Origin: Geodermatophilus africanus
GTDB lineage: Bacteria; Actinomycetota; Actinomycetes; Mycobacteriales; Geodermatophilaceae
DNA: 64,000 bases
Direction of reading: 5' to 3'
NCBI RefSeq assembly: GCF_900107105.1
Contig: NZ_FNOT01000004.1
Span: 372,001-436,000, forward strand
The notes below the pieces were generated by a model. That model worked only from the letters and a program-made list of their open reading frames with translations. It was not told where the DNA came from and did not search any database. The stretch's first letter is position 1, and every line of letters starts with the position of its first letter. The position numbers and the translations under genes were made by a program. This document shows positions 48,774-60,827 of the stretch, piece by piece.

Positions 48774-49870
48774 GCGACGTCCTCAGCCTGCTCGTGCTGG
48801 TGGCGCTGCTGCTGGGCAACGCCTTCTTCGTGGCCGCCGAGTTCGCGCTGGTCACCGCCCGGCCCGACCAGCTGGAGCCACGGGCCGCGGCCGGCTCGGC
48901 GCGGGCCCGGACGACCATCCGGGCGATGCGCAACGTCTCCGCCATGATGGCCGGCGCCCAGCTGGGCATCACGCTGTGCTCGCTGGGCCTGGGGGCGGTC
49001 GGCGAGCCCGCGGTGGCGCACCTCATCGAGGCGCCGATGGCCGCCGTCGGCGTCCCGGAGGGGCTGCTGCACCCGATCGCGCTGGTCATCGCGCTCTCGA
49101 TCGTGACCGTGCTGCACATGGTGCTCGGCGAGATGGTGCCCAAGAACATCACCATCGCCGGGCCCGACCGCGCCGCGCTGGTGCTCGGTCCGCCGCTCGC
49201 GGCGTTCGTCCGGCTGCTCGGGCCGGTGATCCGGCTGTTCAACGCGGCGGCGAACGGGCTGGTCCGGCTGGCCGGCGTGCAGCCCACCGACGAGGTGGCG
49301 GCCAGCTTCGATGAGGCCGAGATCCGGTCGATGATCAACCAGTCGCGGCGCGAGGGGCGGCTGGGCAGCGAGGTCGGCGAACTGGCCGCGGGGGCGCTGA
49401 CCTTCGACCGGGACGAGCTGGAGTCGGTGCTGCTCCCCCTCGACCGCCTGGTCACCGTGCCCCGCTCGACGACGCCCCGGCAGCTGGAGGCCGTCGTCGC
49501 CGAGCACGGCTACAGCCGCTACCCGATCCGGGACGACGACGGCGAGCTGCTCGGTTACGTGCACGTCAAGGACGTCCTCGGCGTCGACGCCGCGGCCCGC
49601 GACCTGCCGATCGCCGACGAGCTCGTCATCGGCCTCATCCCGCTGGCCCCCGGCTCGACGCTCCCCGACGTGCTCAGCGCGATGCGGGACGCCGGTGCGC
49701 ACCTGGGCCGGGTGGTCGACGGCGGGCGCACCGTCGGCCTGGTCGCGCTGGAGGACGTCCTCGAGCGGCTCATCGGCGACATCCGCGACGCGGCCGCCGA
49801 GACCTCCCGCCGGCTCGGGGACCCGGCCCGGGGCGGTGCGGAGGCCGGTGCCGGAGCCGGGGGAAGATGA
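48770..49870 (+). CDS. CNNM/CorC-type transmembrane protein, second of a pair
   Basis: A 366-residue paralogue of the preceding gene with the DUF21 domain (LLGNAFFVAAEFALVTARPD; AQLGITLCSLGLGAVGEPAV; MVLGEMVPKNITIAGP) and a CBS pair (VTVPRSTTPRQLEAVVAEHG; YPIRDDDGELLGYVHVKDVL). It lacks the C-terminal CorC_HlyC domain, ending in a Gly/Ala tail. The paired arrangement, one full and one short, is common in actinobacteria and suggests a heteromer. GTG start in GTGA overlap. Confidence 0.9.
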   Translation: MSDVLSLLVLVALLLGNAFFVAAEFALVTARPDQLEPRAAAGSARARTTIRAMRNVSAMMAGAQLGITLCSLGLGAVGEPAVAHLIEAPMAAVGVPEGLLHPIALVIALSIVTVLHMVLGEMVPKNITIAGPDRAALVLGPPLAAFVRLLGPVIRLFNAAANGLVRLAGVQPTDEVAASFDEAEIRSMINQSRREGRLGSEVGELAAGALTFDRDELESVLLPLDRLVTVPRSTTPRQLEAVVAEHGYSRYPIRDDDGELLGYVHVKDVLGVDAAARDLPIADELVIGLIPLAPGSTLPDVLSAMRDAGAHLGRVVDGGRTVGLVALEDVLERLIGDIRDAAAETSRRLGDPARGGAEAGAGAGGR

Positions 49871-49874
49871 GACG

Positions 49875-51668
49875 GTGACGGCCGAGTCCACCACCCCCGC
49901 CCTCTCCCCCGAGGTCACCGCCCGCTGGCAGGCCCGCTTCCGGGCGCCTCGGGTGAGCCTGCCCGACTGGGCGCTGGAGGCCCCCGACCGCAACCTGTAC
50001 GCCTCCGACGTCAGCGGCGTCGTCGAGCAGTACGCGTGGGACCGCACCACCGACGTCCACCGGCAGGCGACCGACCGGGCCAACGGCACGCTGATCGGCA
50101 CCCTGAGCCCGGACGGCGAGACGATCTGGTGGTTCGCCGACACCGACGGCGACGAGTTCGGCGTCTGGATGACCCAGCCCTTCGCCGGCGGGGACGACCG
50201 CGTCGCCGTCCCCGAGGTCGGGCCGGCCTACCCGGCGGGCCTGGAGGTCGGCCGCTCGGTGGTCGCCATGGGCCGCTCCACCGACGACGGCTCGGAGCTG
50301 TGGCTGGCGCCCTCCGGCGGCGCGCCGCGGGTGGTCTACCGGCACGAGGACCCGGCCTCGGTCGACGCGCTCACCCACGACGAGGACCTGCTGGTCGTCT
50401 CGCACTCCGAGCACGGCGACCCGCGCTACCCCGCGCTGCGGGTGCTGCGGACCGAGGACGACGCCGTGGTCGCCGAGAAGTGGGACGGCGAGGGCCGCGG
50501 CCTGCACGCGCTGGAGTTCGCGCCGCTGCCCGGCGACCGGCGGCTGCTGGTCGGTCACGAGCGGCGCGGCCGCGAGGAGCTGCTCGTGTGGGACGTCGGC
50601 GGCGACACCGAGACCGAGATCGTGCTCGACCTGCCCGGCGACGTGACCGCCGGCTGGTACCCCGACGGCTCCGCGCTGCTGGTCGGCCACGACCACGCCG
50701 CGCGCAGCGAGCTGTACCGCTACGACCTGGCCAGCGGCGCGCTGGAGCGGCTGGACACCCCGCGCGGCGTCGTCCGCGGGGCCACCGCCCGCCCGGACGG
50801 CGCGGTGGAGCTGGCGTGGTCGAACTCCGAGCGGCCGCCGGTGATCCGGCGGGCCGACGGTCCGGTCGTGCTGGCCGCCCCCGGCGAGGAGCCGCCGGCC
50901 GCCTACCCGGTCGAGGACCGCTGGGTGCCCGGCCCGGGCGGTGACGTGCACGCGCTGGTGGTGCGGCCGACCGGCCCGCCTCCGTACGCGACGGCGTTCC
51001 TCGTGCACGGCGGCCCGGAGGCGGCCGACGACGACTCCTACCGCGCCCGCCGCGCGGCCTACGTCGACGCCGGGTACGCCGTGGTGCACGTGAACTACCG
51101 CGGGTCGACCGGCTACGGCAGCGCCTGGCGGGACGCGCTCACCGGCCGGCCGGGGCTCACCGAGCTCGAGGACGTCGCCGCGGTCTACGACGCGCTGGCC
51201 GAGGAGGGCTTCCTCGACCCGTCGCGGGCGCTGATCTCGGGCGGCTCGTGGGGCGGGTTCCTCACCCTGCTGGGCCTGGGCACCCAGCCGGAGCGCTGGG
51301 CCGCCGGCATCGCCGAGGTGCCGGTGGCCGACTACCTGGCCGCGTACGAGGACGAGATGGAGGGCCTGCGGGCCTACGACCGGGCGCTGTTCGGCGGCTC
51401 ACCGGAGGAGGTGCGCGACGTGTACGTGCGCTCCTCGCCGATCACCTACGCGCAGGACGTCGCCGCGCCGGTGCTCGTCGTCGCCGGCGCGAACGACCCG
51501 CGCTGCCCGATCCGGCAGATCGACAACTACCTGGTGCGGCTGGCGGAGCTGGGCAAGCCGCACGAGGTGTACCGCTTCGACGCCGGCCACGGCTCGCTGG
51601 TCATCGAGGAGACCATCCGCCAGGTCGAGGTCGCGTTGGACTTCGCCCTGCGCCACGTCAAGCCCTGA
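49875..51668 (+). CDS. S9-family prolyl oligopeptidase-like peptidase
   Basis: A 597-residue cytoplasmic protein. Residues 1-350 form a beta-propeller-like region (ATDRANGTLIGTLSPDGETI; WWFADTDGDEFGVWM), and the C-terminal alpha/beta hydrolase has the nucleophile in ISGGSWGGFLTLLG, the acid in VAGANDPRCPIRQ and the His in DAGHGSLVIEE. It cleaves short peptides. GTG start four bases after the preceding stop. A hairpin follows the stop. Confidence 0.9.
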   Translation: MTAESTTPALSPEVTARWQARFRAPRVSLPDWALEAPDRNLYASDVSGVVEQYAWDRTTDVHRQATDRANGTLIGTLSPDGETIWWFADTDGDEFGVWMTQPFAGGDDRVAVPEVGPAYPAGLEVGRSVVAMGRSTDDGSELWLAPSGGAPRVVYRHEDPASVDALTHDEDLLVVSHSEHGDPRYPALRVLRTEDDAVVAEKWDGEGRGLHALEFAPLPGDRRLLVGHERRGREELLVWDVGGDTETEIVLDLPGDVTAGWYPDGSALLVGHDHAARSELYRYDLASGALERLDTPRGVVRGATARPDGAVELAWSNSERPPVIRRADGPVVLAAPGEEPPAAYPVEDRWVPGPGGDVHALVVRPTGPPPYATAFLVHGGPEAADDDSYRARRAAYVDAGYAVVHVNYRGSTGYGSAWRDALTGRPGLTELEDVAAVYDALAEEGFLDPSRALISGGSWGGFLTLLGLGTQPERWAAGIAEVPVADYLAAYEDEMEGLRAYDRALFGGSPEEVRDVYVRSSPITYAQDVAAPVLVVAGANDPRCPIRQIDNYLVRLAELGKPHEVYRFDAGHGSLVIEETIRQVEVALDFALRHVKP

Positions 51669-51671
51669 CAC

Positions 51672-51691
51672 TGTCGGCCTACCGGCCGACA
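51672..51691 (+). terminator. Hairpin after the S9 peptidase gene
   Basis: TGTCGGCC and GGCCGACA form a perfect eight-base stem with a TACC loop, three bases after the stop at 51668. No U-run follows. Confidence 0.6.
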
Positions 51692-51780
51692 CCGCGGCCA
51701 CGTGCCGTCCCCGACACGCGCTGAGCTCGGCCATCCACCCGGCCGGGAGGCCTCCGGCCCCCGCGTCCGGGCGAATCCGG

Positions 51781-54116
<2,336 letters not shown>

Positions 54117-54189
54117 GGGTCCACAGGCTACCGAGGCTCCCGCGACGACCGTGGTTGCGTCCCCCTTCGCGGAGCGCTGTGATCACCCG

Positions 54190-55782
54190 GTGGACGACGT
54201 CGAGCGCTGGTTGCTGACCGCCGAGGAGCGCGGCAACCCGACGACGTCCCTGCCCCCGTACACCGAGGGCAACCTCGTCGAGCCGCTCGTGCACGGCGTC
54301 ACCTACTTCGACCGGCTGGTCGAGTGCGTCGAGCGTCTGGACGCCGGCGACCACTTGTTCTTCACCGACTGGCGGGGCGACCCCGACGAGCAGCTGCGCC
54401 CGGGCGGCCCGACCGTCGCCCAGTTGTTCACCGACGCGGTGCGCCGCGGCGTCTGCGTGCGTGGGTTGGTCTGGCGTTCGCACGTGGACTGGATGTCGTT
54501 CAGCGCGCACGAGAACCGAGCACTGGACGACGAGGTCGAGCACGGCGGCGGCGAGGTGATCCTCGACCAGCGGGTGCGCCGCGGCGGCAGCCACCACCAG
54601 AAGCTCGTCGTCTGCCGGCACGACCAGGACCCGACCCGGGACGTCGCCTTCGTCGGCGGGATCGACCTGTGCCACAGCCGCCGGGACGACGCCGAGCACC
54701 GGGGTGACCCGCAGTCCCTGGCGATGTCCGTGGCATACGGGGACACTCCGCCGTGGCACGACGTCCAGCTGCTGCTGCGCGGGCCGACGGTTGGCGTCCT
54801 GGACACCGTGTTCCGCGAGCGTTGGGACGACCCGACCAACGCCGACTCCGGCAACCCGATCGCGTGGGTGCTCGACCGGCTGCGCGGCGCCCGCCTGGAC
54901 CCCGACCCGCTGCCGCCGCAGCTGCCGCCGCCGCCGCCGTGCGGTCCGCACGTGGTACAGAACCTGCGGACCTACCCGGCGATCCGGCCGCCCTACGACT
55001 TCGCGCCGCGTGGCGAGCGGTCGGTGGCCCGCGGGTACTCCAAGGCGATCAAGCAGGCCCGCCGGCTGGTGTACCTGGAGGACCAGTACATGTGGTCGGC
55101 CGACATCGCCCGCCTGTTCGCGAGAGCCCTGGCCGAGAACCCGGGTCTGCACCTGGTCGTCGTGGTGCCGCGGGTGCCCGACCAGGACGGCGCGATCGCC
55201 GAGCGGTCGCAGTACGTCGGCCGGTGGCAGGCGCTGGAGATGTGCCGGCGGGCCGGACGCGGCCGGGTGCACGTCTTCGACGTGGAGAACCACGAGGGGA
55301 CGCCGGTCTACGTGCACGCCAAGGTCTGCGTGGTCGACGACGTCTGGGCCAGCGTGGGCAGCGACAACTTCAACCGCCGCTCCTGGACCCACGACAGCGA
55401 GCTCTCCTCGGCCGTGCTGGACACGACCCGGGACCCGCGCGAGCCCCGCGACCCGGCCGGCACCGGCGACGGCGCCCGCACCCTCGCCCGCGACCTGCGC
55501 CTGGAGCTGGCCCGCGAGCACCTGGACCGGGCGGCCGACGGCAGCGAGGACGACGACCTGATCGACCCCGCGGAGTTCGTGCGGACGCTGGAGTCCTCGG
55601 CCGCCGACCTCGACGCCTGGTACTCCGGTGGCTGCCGCGGCCCGCGCCCGCGAGGCCGGCTCCGCGAGCACCGGCCCCCGCGGCTGTCGCTGCCCACGCG
55701 GCTGTGGGCGACGCCGGTCTACCGCCTGGTCGACGACCCCGACGGCCGCCCGCTGCGCATGCGGCTGCGCAAGGCGTTCTGA
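54190..55782 (+). CDS. Phospholipase D family protein
   Basis: A 530-residue protein with two HKD motifs: SHHQKLVVCRHDQD in the first half and VHAKVCVVDDVWASVGSDNF in the second. Each supplies His and Lys for phosphodiester hydrolysis or transfer. The N-terminus WLLTAEERGNP resembles other actinobacterial PLD-family starts. No signal peptide. GTG 54190 is chosen for this reason; GTG 54151 is an in-frame alternative. It lies between lysC and leuA, where mycobacteria have none. Confidence 0.85.
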   Translation: MDDVERWLLTAEERGNPTTSLPPYTEGNLVEPLVHGVTYFDRLVECVERLDAGDHLFFTDWRGDPDEQLRPGGPTVAQLFTDAVRRGVCVRGLVWRSHVDWMSFSAHENRALDDEVEHGGGEVILDQRVRRGGSHHQKLVVCRHDQDPTRDVAFVGGIDLCHSRRDDAEHRGDPQSLAMSVAYGDTPPWHDVQLLLRGPTVGVLDTVFRERWDDPTNADSGNPIAWVLDRLRGARLDPDPLPPQLPPPPPCGPHVVQNLRTYPAIRPPYDFAPRGERSVARGYSKAIKQARRLVYLEDQYMWSADIARLFARALAENPGLHLVVVVPRVPDQDGAIAERSQYVGRWQALEMCRRAGRGRVHVFDVENHEGTPVYVHAKVCVVDDVWASVGSDNFNRRSWTHDSELSSAVLDTTRDPREPRDPAGTGDGARTLARDLRLELAREHLDRAADGSEDDDLIDPAEFVRTLESSAADLDAWYSGGCRGPRPRGRLREHRPPRLSLPTRLWATPVYRLVDDPDGRPLRMRLRKAF

Positions 55783-55841
55783 CCTGCACCACCCGGATCT
55801 GCAGCGGGGCAGGGAGGCCCACCCGCACCTCGTCCTCCCGG

Positions 55842-55961
55842 AACCTCCACCCCTGCTTCGCACTGTGAGCAGGGGTGGAGGGAGCGCTCTCCCCCTGCTT
55901 CGCACTGTGAGCAGGGGTCGAGGAGGACTCACCCGCTGCTCCCCCCTGTGAGCAGAGGGAG
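55842..55961. repeat. Three tandem hairpin units after the PLD gene
   Basis: CTCCACCCCTGCT/AGCAGGGGTGGAG (about 55844-55880) gives a 13-base stem with loop TCGCACTGTG. A second unit, CCCCTGCTTCGCACTGTGAG plus CAGGGG, follows at about 55891-55917, and a decayed third, CGCTGCTCCCCCCTGTGAGC, at about 55935. They fill most of the 275-base gap; no gene is seen there. Confidence 0.7.
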
Positions 55962-56057
55962 AGGTTGCGGAGGAACACCCCTGACCCGGCTCCCCCCGGC
56001 CAGGACCCGTCCACAGGTTCGGCCGGCGGGGCCCACACGTGCAGTCCCCACCGCACC

Positions 56058-56543
56058 ATGTCCCCCGTGGCGGACGGCTTCGACCTGGGCAGGGTGCTGC
56101 GGCGCATCCGGCGCACCGCCGACGTGTCACAACGCGAACTGGCCGCGGCGGCCGGGCTGAGCGCGTCGGCCGTGGGACACGCCGAGGCGGGCACCCGGGA
56201 CCTGCCCTCGCGCGCCCTCGCGCGGGCGGCCGGGCTGGCCGGGTTGCGGCTGGCCCTGCTCGACGCGGACGGGCGGGAGGTGACCGGCATGGACCCCGAC
56301 GGCGCCCGGGACGCGACCCGGCGCCGGTTGCCCGCCCACCTCGACACCCAGCACACCGACGAGGTCGCCGACCGGTGGGCGCACCGCCCGGGTCGGGAGC
56401 AGCCGTGGTTCACCTTCGGCCTCGACCGGGCCGCGCGGGACCGCCAGCGGGCGCGGGCGGGGACGCCGGAGGACCACGACGTCCCCGTCCCCGGGGACTC
56501 GCCGGCCGAGCGGCGCAACCGGCGGCGGGAGGCGGCGCGCTGA
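56058..56543 (+). CDS. XRE-family helix-turn-helix protein
   Basis: A 161-residue protein with an N-terminal Cro/C1 domain (LGRVLRRIRRTADVSQRELA; AAGLSASAVGHAEAGTRDLP) and a C-terminal region without a known fold, rich in Arg and acidic residues. The frame stays open past its TGA into a Cys-rich segment (see findings). ATG 56058 is the first plausible start after the tandem hairpins. Target genes unknown. Confidence 0.75.
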   Translation: MSPVADGFDLGRVLRRIRRTADVSQRELAAAAGLSASAVGHAEAGTRDLPSRALARAAGLAGLRLALLDADGREVTGMDPDGARDATRRRLPAHLDTQHTDEVADRWAHRPGREQPWFTFGLDRAARDRQRARAGTPEDHDVPVPGDSPAERRNRRREAAR

Positions 56544-56710
56544 CGTGCCGCAGAGCGACGCCGGCGCCGGCGCGCGACCCTCGGGTGGCCGGCCGACGAG
56601 GACCTGACCTGCACCTGTCCGCCGGCGTGCGACGAGGTCGACGACGGCTCGGGCCCGCCCAGGCACGCCGCGGCCTGTGCGTGTGGCTGCGACCTCGGCT
56701 GACGCGCTGC

Positions 56711-56716
56711 TACCGT
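56711..56716 (+). promoter_or_regulatory. Candidate -10 box for the leuA leader
   Basis: TACCGT lies six bases before the leader peptide GTG, so the leader would be translated without a 5' UTR. Confidence 0.45.
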
Positions 56717-56722
56717 GGCGGT

Positions 56723-56770
56723 GTGCGCGGCAGCCTCCTGCTTACCCGCCGCGGCGAGGCCCTCTCCTAG
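56723..56770 (+). CDS. leuA leader peptide
   Basis: A 15-residue peptide, MRGSLLLTRRGEALS, with three consecutive leucine codons (CTC CTG CTT) and a fourth later. Its stop TAG lies inside an attenuator-like hairpin. Leader peptides rich in Leu codons before leuA are known in actinobacteria; ribosome stalling at low leucyl-tRNA would alter the hairpin. It is too short for standard gene calling. Confidence 0.8.
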   Translation: MRGSLLLTRRGEALS

Positions 56771-56789
56771 GTCGGCCCCCTCGCCGCGG
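56749..56789 (+). terminator. Attenuator-like hairpin upstream of leuA
   Basis: CCGCGGCGAGG (56749-56759) and CCTCGCCGCGG (56779-56789) form a perfect 11-base stem with a 19-base loop containing the leader stop codon. The 5' arm lies within the leader peptide reading frame just after the Leu codons. Confidence 0.7.
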
Positions 56790-56827
56790 AGACCTGTCGT
56801 GCCGAGTGCGTTCCCGGCGCCTGCTGA

Positions 56828-58624
<1,797 letters not shown>

Positions 58625-58632
58625 GGACGGAC

Positions 58633-58662
58633 GGGGCGGGGCGTCCGACGACGCCCCGCCCC
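58633..58662 (+). terminator. Strong GC hairpin terminator after leuA
   Basis: GGGGCGGGGCGTC and GACGCCCCGCCCC form a perfect 13-base stem with a four-base loop, nine bases after the leuA stop. Confidence 0.75.
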
Positions 58663-58688
58663 GCGTCCGGTCGAGTCATCATCGGGCG

Positions 58689-59426
58689 GTGGCACAGCTG
58701 ACCCCGTATCTCGCCGTGCGCGACGCCCGCGCCGCGATGTCCTGGTACGCCGAGGCGCTGGGCGCCCACGTCGTCGGCGAGCCGTACGTGATGGACGACG
58801 ACCGCATCGGGCACACCGAGCTGGACGTCGGCGGGGCCACGCTCTACCTCGCCGACGAGTACCCCGAGCTGGGGCTGGCCGCACCGGATCCGGGGCGAGT
58901 CAGCGTCACGCTGCACCTGACCGTGTCCGACGTCGACGCCGCCGTCGACCGGGCCGCCGCGTGCGGTGCTGCCGTGGAGCGGCCGCCGTCCGACACCGAC
59001 CACGGCCGCACCGGCGTCGTCGTTGACCCCTTCGGCCACCGCTGGCTGCTGCAGACCCCGGCGTCGGCCGACCCGCAGCCGCGTCCCCCGGTGCGCCCCG
59101 GCGACGCGGTGTACCTGACGCTGCGCGTGCCCGACGGCGCCCGCGCCCGCGACTTCTACGAGTCGGTGCTCGGCTGGACGTCGGTGCCCGGGCGGGTCGC
59201 CGACGGCTGGCAGGTGGACGGCGTGGTGCCGATGGTCGGCATCGGCGGTGGGGACGGCGAGGTCGGCACCGTGCCCGCCTACGCGGTCGACGACATCGAG
59301 GTCGCCGTCGCCGCGGTCCGGACCGCCGGCGGGCAGGCCGGCGAGGTCACCGACCGACCCCACGGCCGGACGGCGGAGTGCCGGGACGATCAGGGACTGC
59401 GCTTCTGGCTGGCCCAGCCGGCCTGA
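58689..59426 (+). CDS. Two-domain VOC superfamily protein
   Basis: A 245-residue protein made of two glyoxalase-like halves: LTPYLAVRDARAAMSWYAEA to GHRWLLQTPAS (residues 4-124) and VYLTLRVPDGARARDFYESV to GLRFWLAQPA (residues 138-245). The first resembles PhnB-type domains. Two-domain VOC proteins often act as antibiotic-binding or small-molecule enzymes; the ligand is unknown. It converges on the Mrp operon with a 15-base gap. Confidence 0.82.
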   Translation: MAQLTPYLAVRDARAAMSWYAEALGAHVVGEPYVMDDDRIGHTELDVGGATLYLADEYPELGLAAPDPGRVSVTLHLTVSDVDAAVDRAAACGAAVERPPSDTDHGRTGVVVDPFGHRWLLQTPASADPQPRPPVRPGDAVYLTLRVPDGARARDFYESVLGWTSVPGRVADGWQVDGVVPMVGIGGGDGEVGTVPAYAVDDIEVAVAAVRTAGGQAGEVTDRPHGRTAECRDDQGLRFWLAQPA

Positions 59427-59441
59427 GAGGACCCGAGTGGC

Positions 59442-59849
59442 TCAGCCCGCTGAACCGCGTCCGGGCCGCTCTGGTGGGGCGTCACCGGGCTCGTCACCGC
59501 GGTACCGCTCGTCCTGGTGACCACGCCCGCCGTACTCGTCGACCAGGAGCAGGTCGCGGCGCACGTGCCGGCGGCGGTACGCGACCCGGCTGATCAGGTG
59601 CGCGCTGACCGGTGCGGTCAGCAGCTGGAAGGCCGCCACGAGCAGCAGCATCCAGGCGTTGGCCCACCCGTCGAGCCGGATCGCCGCGCCCACCATCACC
59701 AGCAGCACGCCGAGGACCTGCGGCTTGGTGCCGGCGTGCATCCGGGACAGCACGTCGGGGAACCGCACGAGGCCCAGCCCGGCGGTCAGGCACAGCGCGG
59801 CGCCGGCCAGCAGGCAGGCGAAGGCCACGACCTCGGACACGGTGCTCAC
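59442..59849 (-). CDS. mnhG: Mrp-type cation/proton antiporter subunit G
   Basis: A 135-residue protein with three helices in the first 90 residues: VAFACLLAGAALCLTAGLGL, RFPDVLSRMHAGTKPQVLGV (the MnhG signature) and WANAWMLLLVAAFQLLTAPV. The hydrophilic tail is longer than usual and acidic/basic mixed. It is the last gene of the Mrp operon. GTG start overlapping the mnhF stop. Confidence 0.92.
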   Translation of the reverse strand: MSTVSEVVAFACLLAGAALCLTAGLGLVRFPDVLSRMHAGTKPQVLGVLLVMVGAAIRLDGWANAWMLLLVAAFQLLTAPVSAHLISRVAYRRRHVRRDLLLVDEYGGRGHQDERYRGDEPGDAPPERPGRGSAG

Positions 59850-60181
59850 CGCTCCACTCCGGACTCCCGCTCCTCGGCGGCGACCGGCAGGCCGAGGTCC
59901 CGGCCGTCCCCGGTGCTCGAGCGCAGCAGCATGCCACCGACGTAGCGGGCCACCGACACCGAGCCGACGAAGGCCAGCAGCGCCACGACGACCAGCACCG
60001 GCACCAGCGTCGGGTCCTGCACCAGCGCGACGTGCACGGCCAGGCCCGCCGAGATGATGACCAGCAGCGTGTCCGTCGCCACCACCCGGTCCAGCAGCGA
60101 GGGACCGCGCGCCAGCCGCACGAGGGCCAGCAGCGCTCCCCCGCCGATCAGGGCGTACAGCGCGAACTCCACGACCGTCAC
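59846..60181 (-). CDS. mnhF: Mrp-type cation/proton antiporter subunit F
   Basis: A 111-residue protein with three helices: VVEFALYALIGGGALLALVR, GPSLLDRVVATDTLLVIISA (the MnhF signature DRVVA-D) and VPVLVVVALLAFVGSVSVAR. The Asp in the second helix is conserved and may take part in proton movement. GTG start overlapping mnhE by four bases. Confidence 0.93.
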   Translation of the reverse strand: MTVVEFALYALIGGGALLALVRLARGPSLLDRVVATDTLLVIISAGLAVHVALVQDPTLVPVLVVVALLAFVGSVSVARYVGGMLLRSSTGDGRDLGLPVAAEERESGVER

Positions 60182-60744
60182 GACGCCGGCACCTCGTCCC
60201 TCCGGTGGCCGTCGAGCGCCGCGAGGTCCGCGGCCGAGCCGAACGCCTGCACCAGCCGCCGCTCGACCACCAGGACGTGCGCCTTCTTGCGCTCCACCTC
60301 GTCGTGGTCGCGGACGGGCAGCAGGTGCAGGGTCATCACCCGCTGCTCGCGGTCCAGGTCGAGCACCAGCGAGCCGGGCACCAGGGAGGTCGCCTCGGCG
60401 ACCATCGTCAGGATCAGGTCGGAGTCCGCGCGCAGCTGCACCTGCACGATCGCCGTCCGGTGCACCCCGCCCGGGCGCACGGCCTGCCAGGCGACCTCGG
60501 CCCCGGACGCGAACAGGTCGACGACGAAGTGGCCGAGGAAGACCAGCAGCGGCAGCGGCCGCACCCGGGCGCCGCCGACCACGTGCGGCAGCGGCAACAG
60601 CGTCAGGACGGTCAGCGCCACGAGCAGGCCGGAGAGCAGGTTCGCCCAGGACCAGGTGCCCCACAGCAGCATCCAGACCAGCACCAGCCAGGCGACCAGC
60701 GGCACCTGGTGGCGCAGCCGGGTGGCGGCGGGCTCGACGGTCAC
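60178..60744 (-). CDS. mnhE: Mrp-type cation/proton antiporter subunit E
   Basis: A 188-residue protein with two or three N-terminal helices (VPLVAWLVLVWMLLWGTWSW) and a cytoplasmic domain containing LVPGSLVLDLDREQRVMTLH and ERRLVQAFGS, the MnhE pattern. GTG 60744 is chosen because GAGGAGA, part of the junction repeat, lies eight bases upstream; the frame is open further but not conserved. Confidence 0.9.
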   Translation of the reverse strand: MTVEPAATRLRHQVPLVAWLVLVWMLLWGTWSWANLLSGLLVALTVLTLLPLPHVVGGARVRPLPLLVFLGHFVVDLFASGAEVAWQAVRPGGVHRTAIVQVQLRADSDLILTMVAEATSLVPGSLVLDLDREQRVMTLHLLPVRDHDEVERKKAHVLVVERRLVQAFGSAADLAALDGHRRDEVPAS

Positions 60745-60820
60745 GGAGTCTCCTCGCTGGCGCTCGTCGACTCGGTGACCGTGGCTGCTGTGCTCACGCG
60801 TGAGCTCGCGAGCTCGCTCA
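60745..60820 (-). repeat. Operon-junction repeat carrying a Shine-Dalgarno (copy 2)
   Basis: Between mnhD and mnhE. Read on the minus strand it starts at a GAGCTCGCGAGCTC palindrome and ends in GCCAGCGAGGAGA before the mnhE GTG, closely matching 8361-8436 before cobO. Confidence 0.6.
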
Positions 60821-60827
60821 CGGGACC

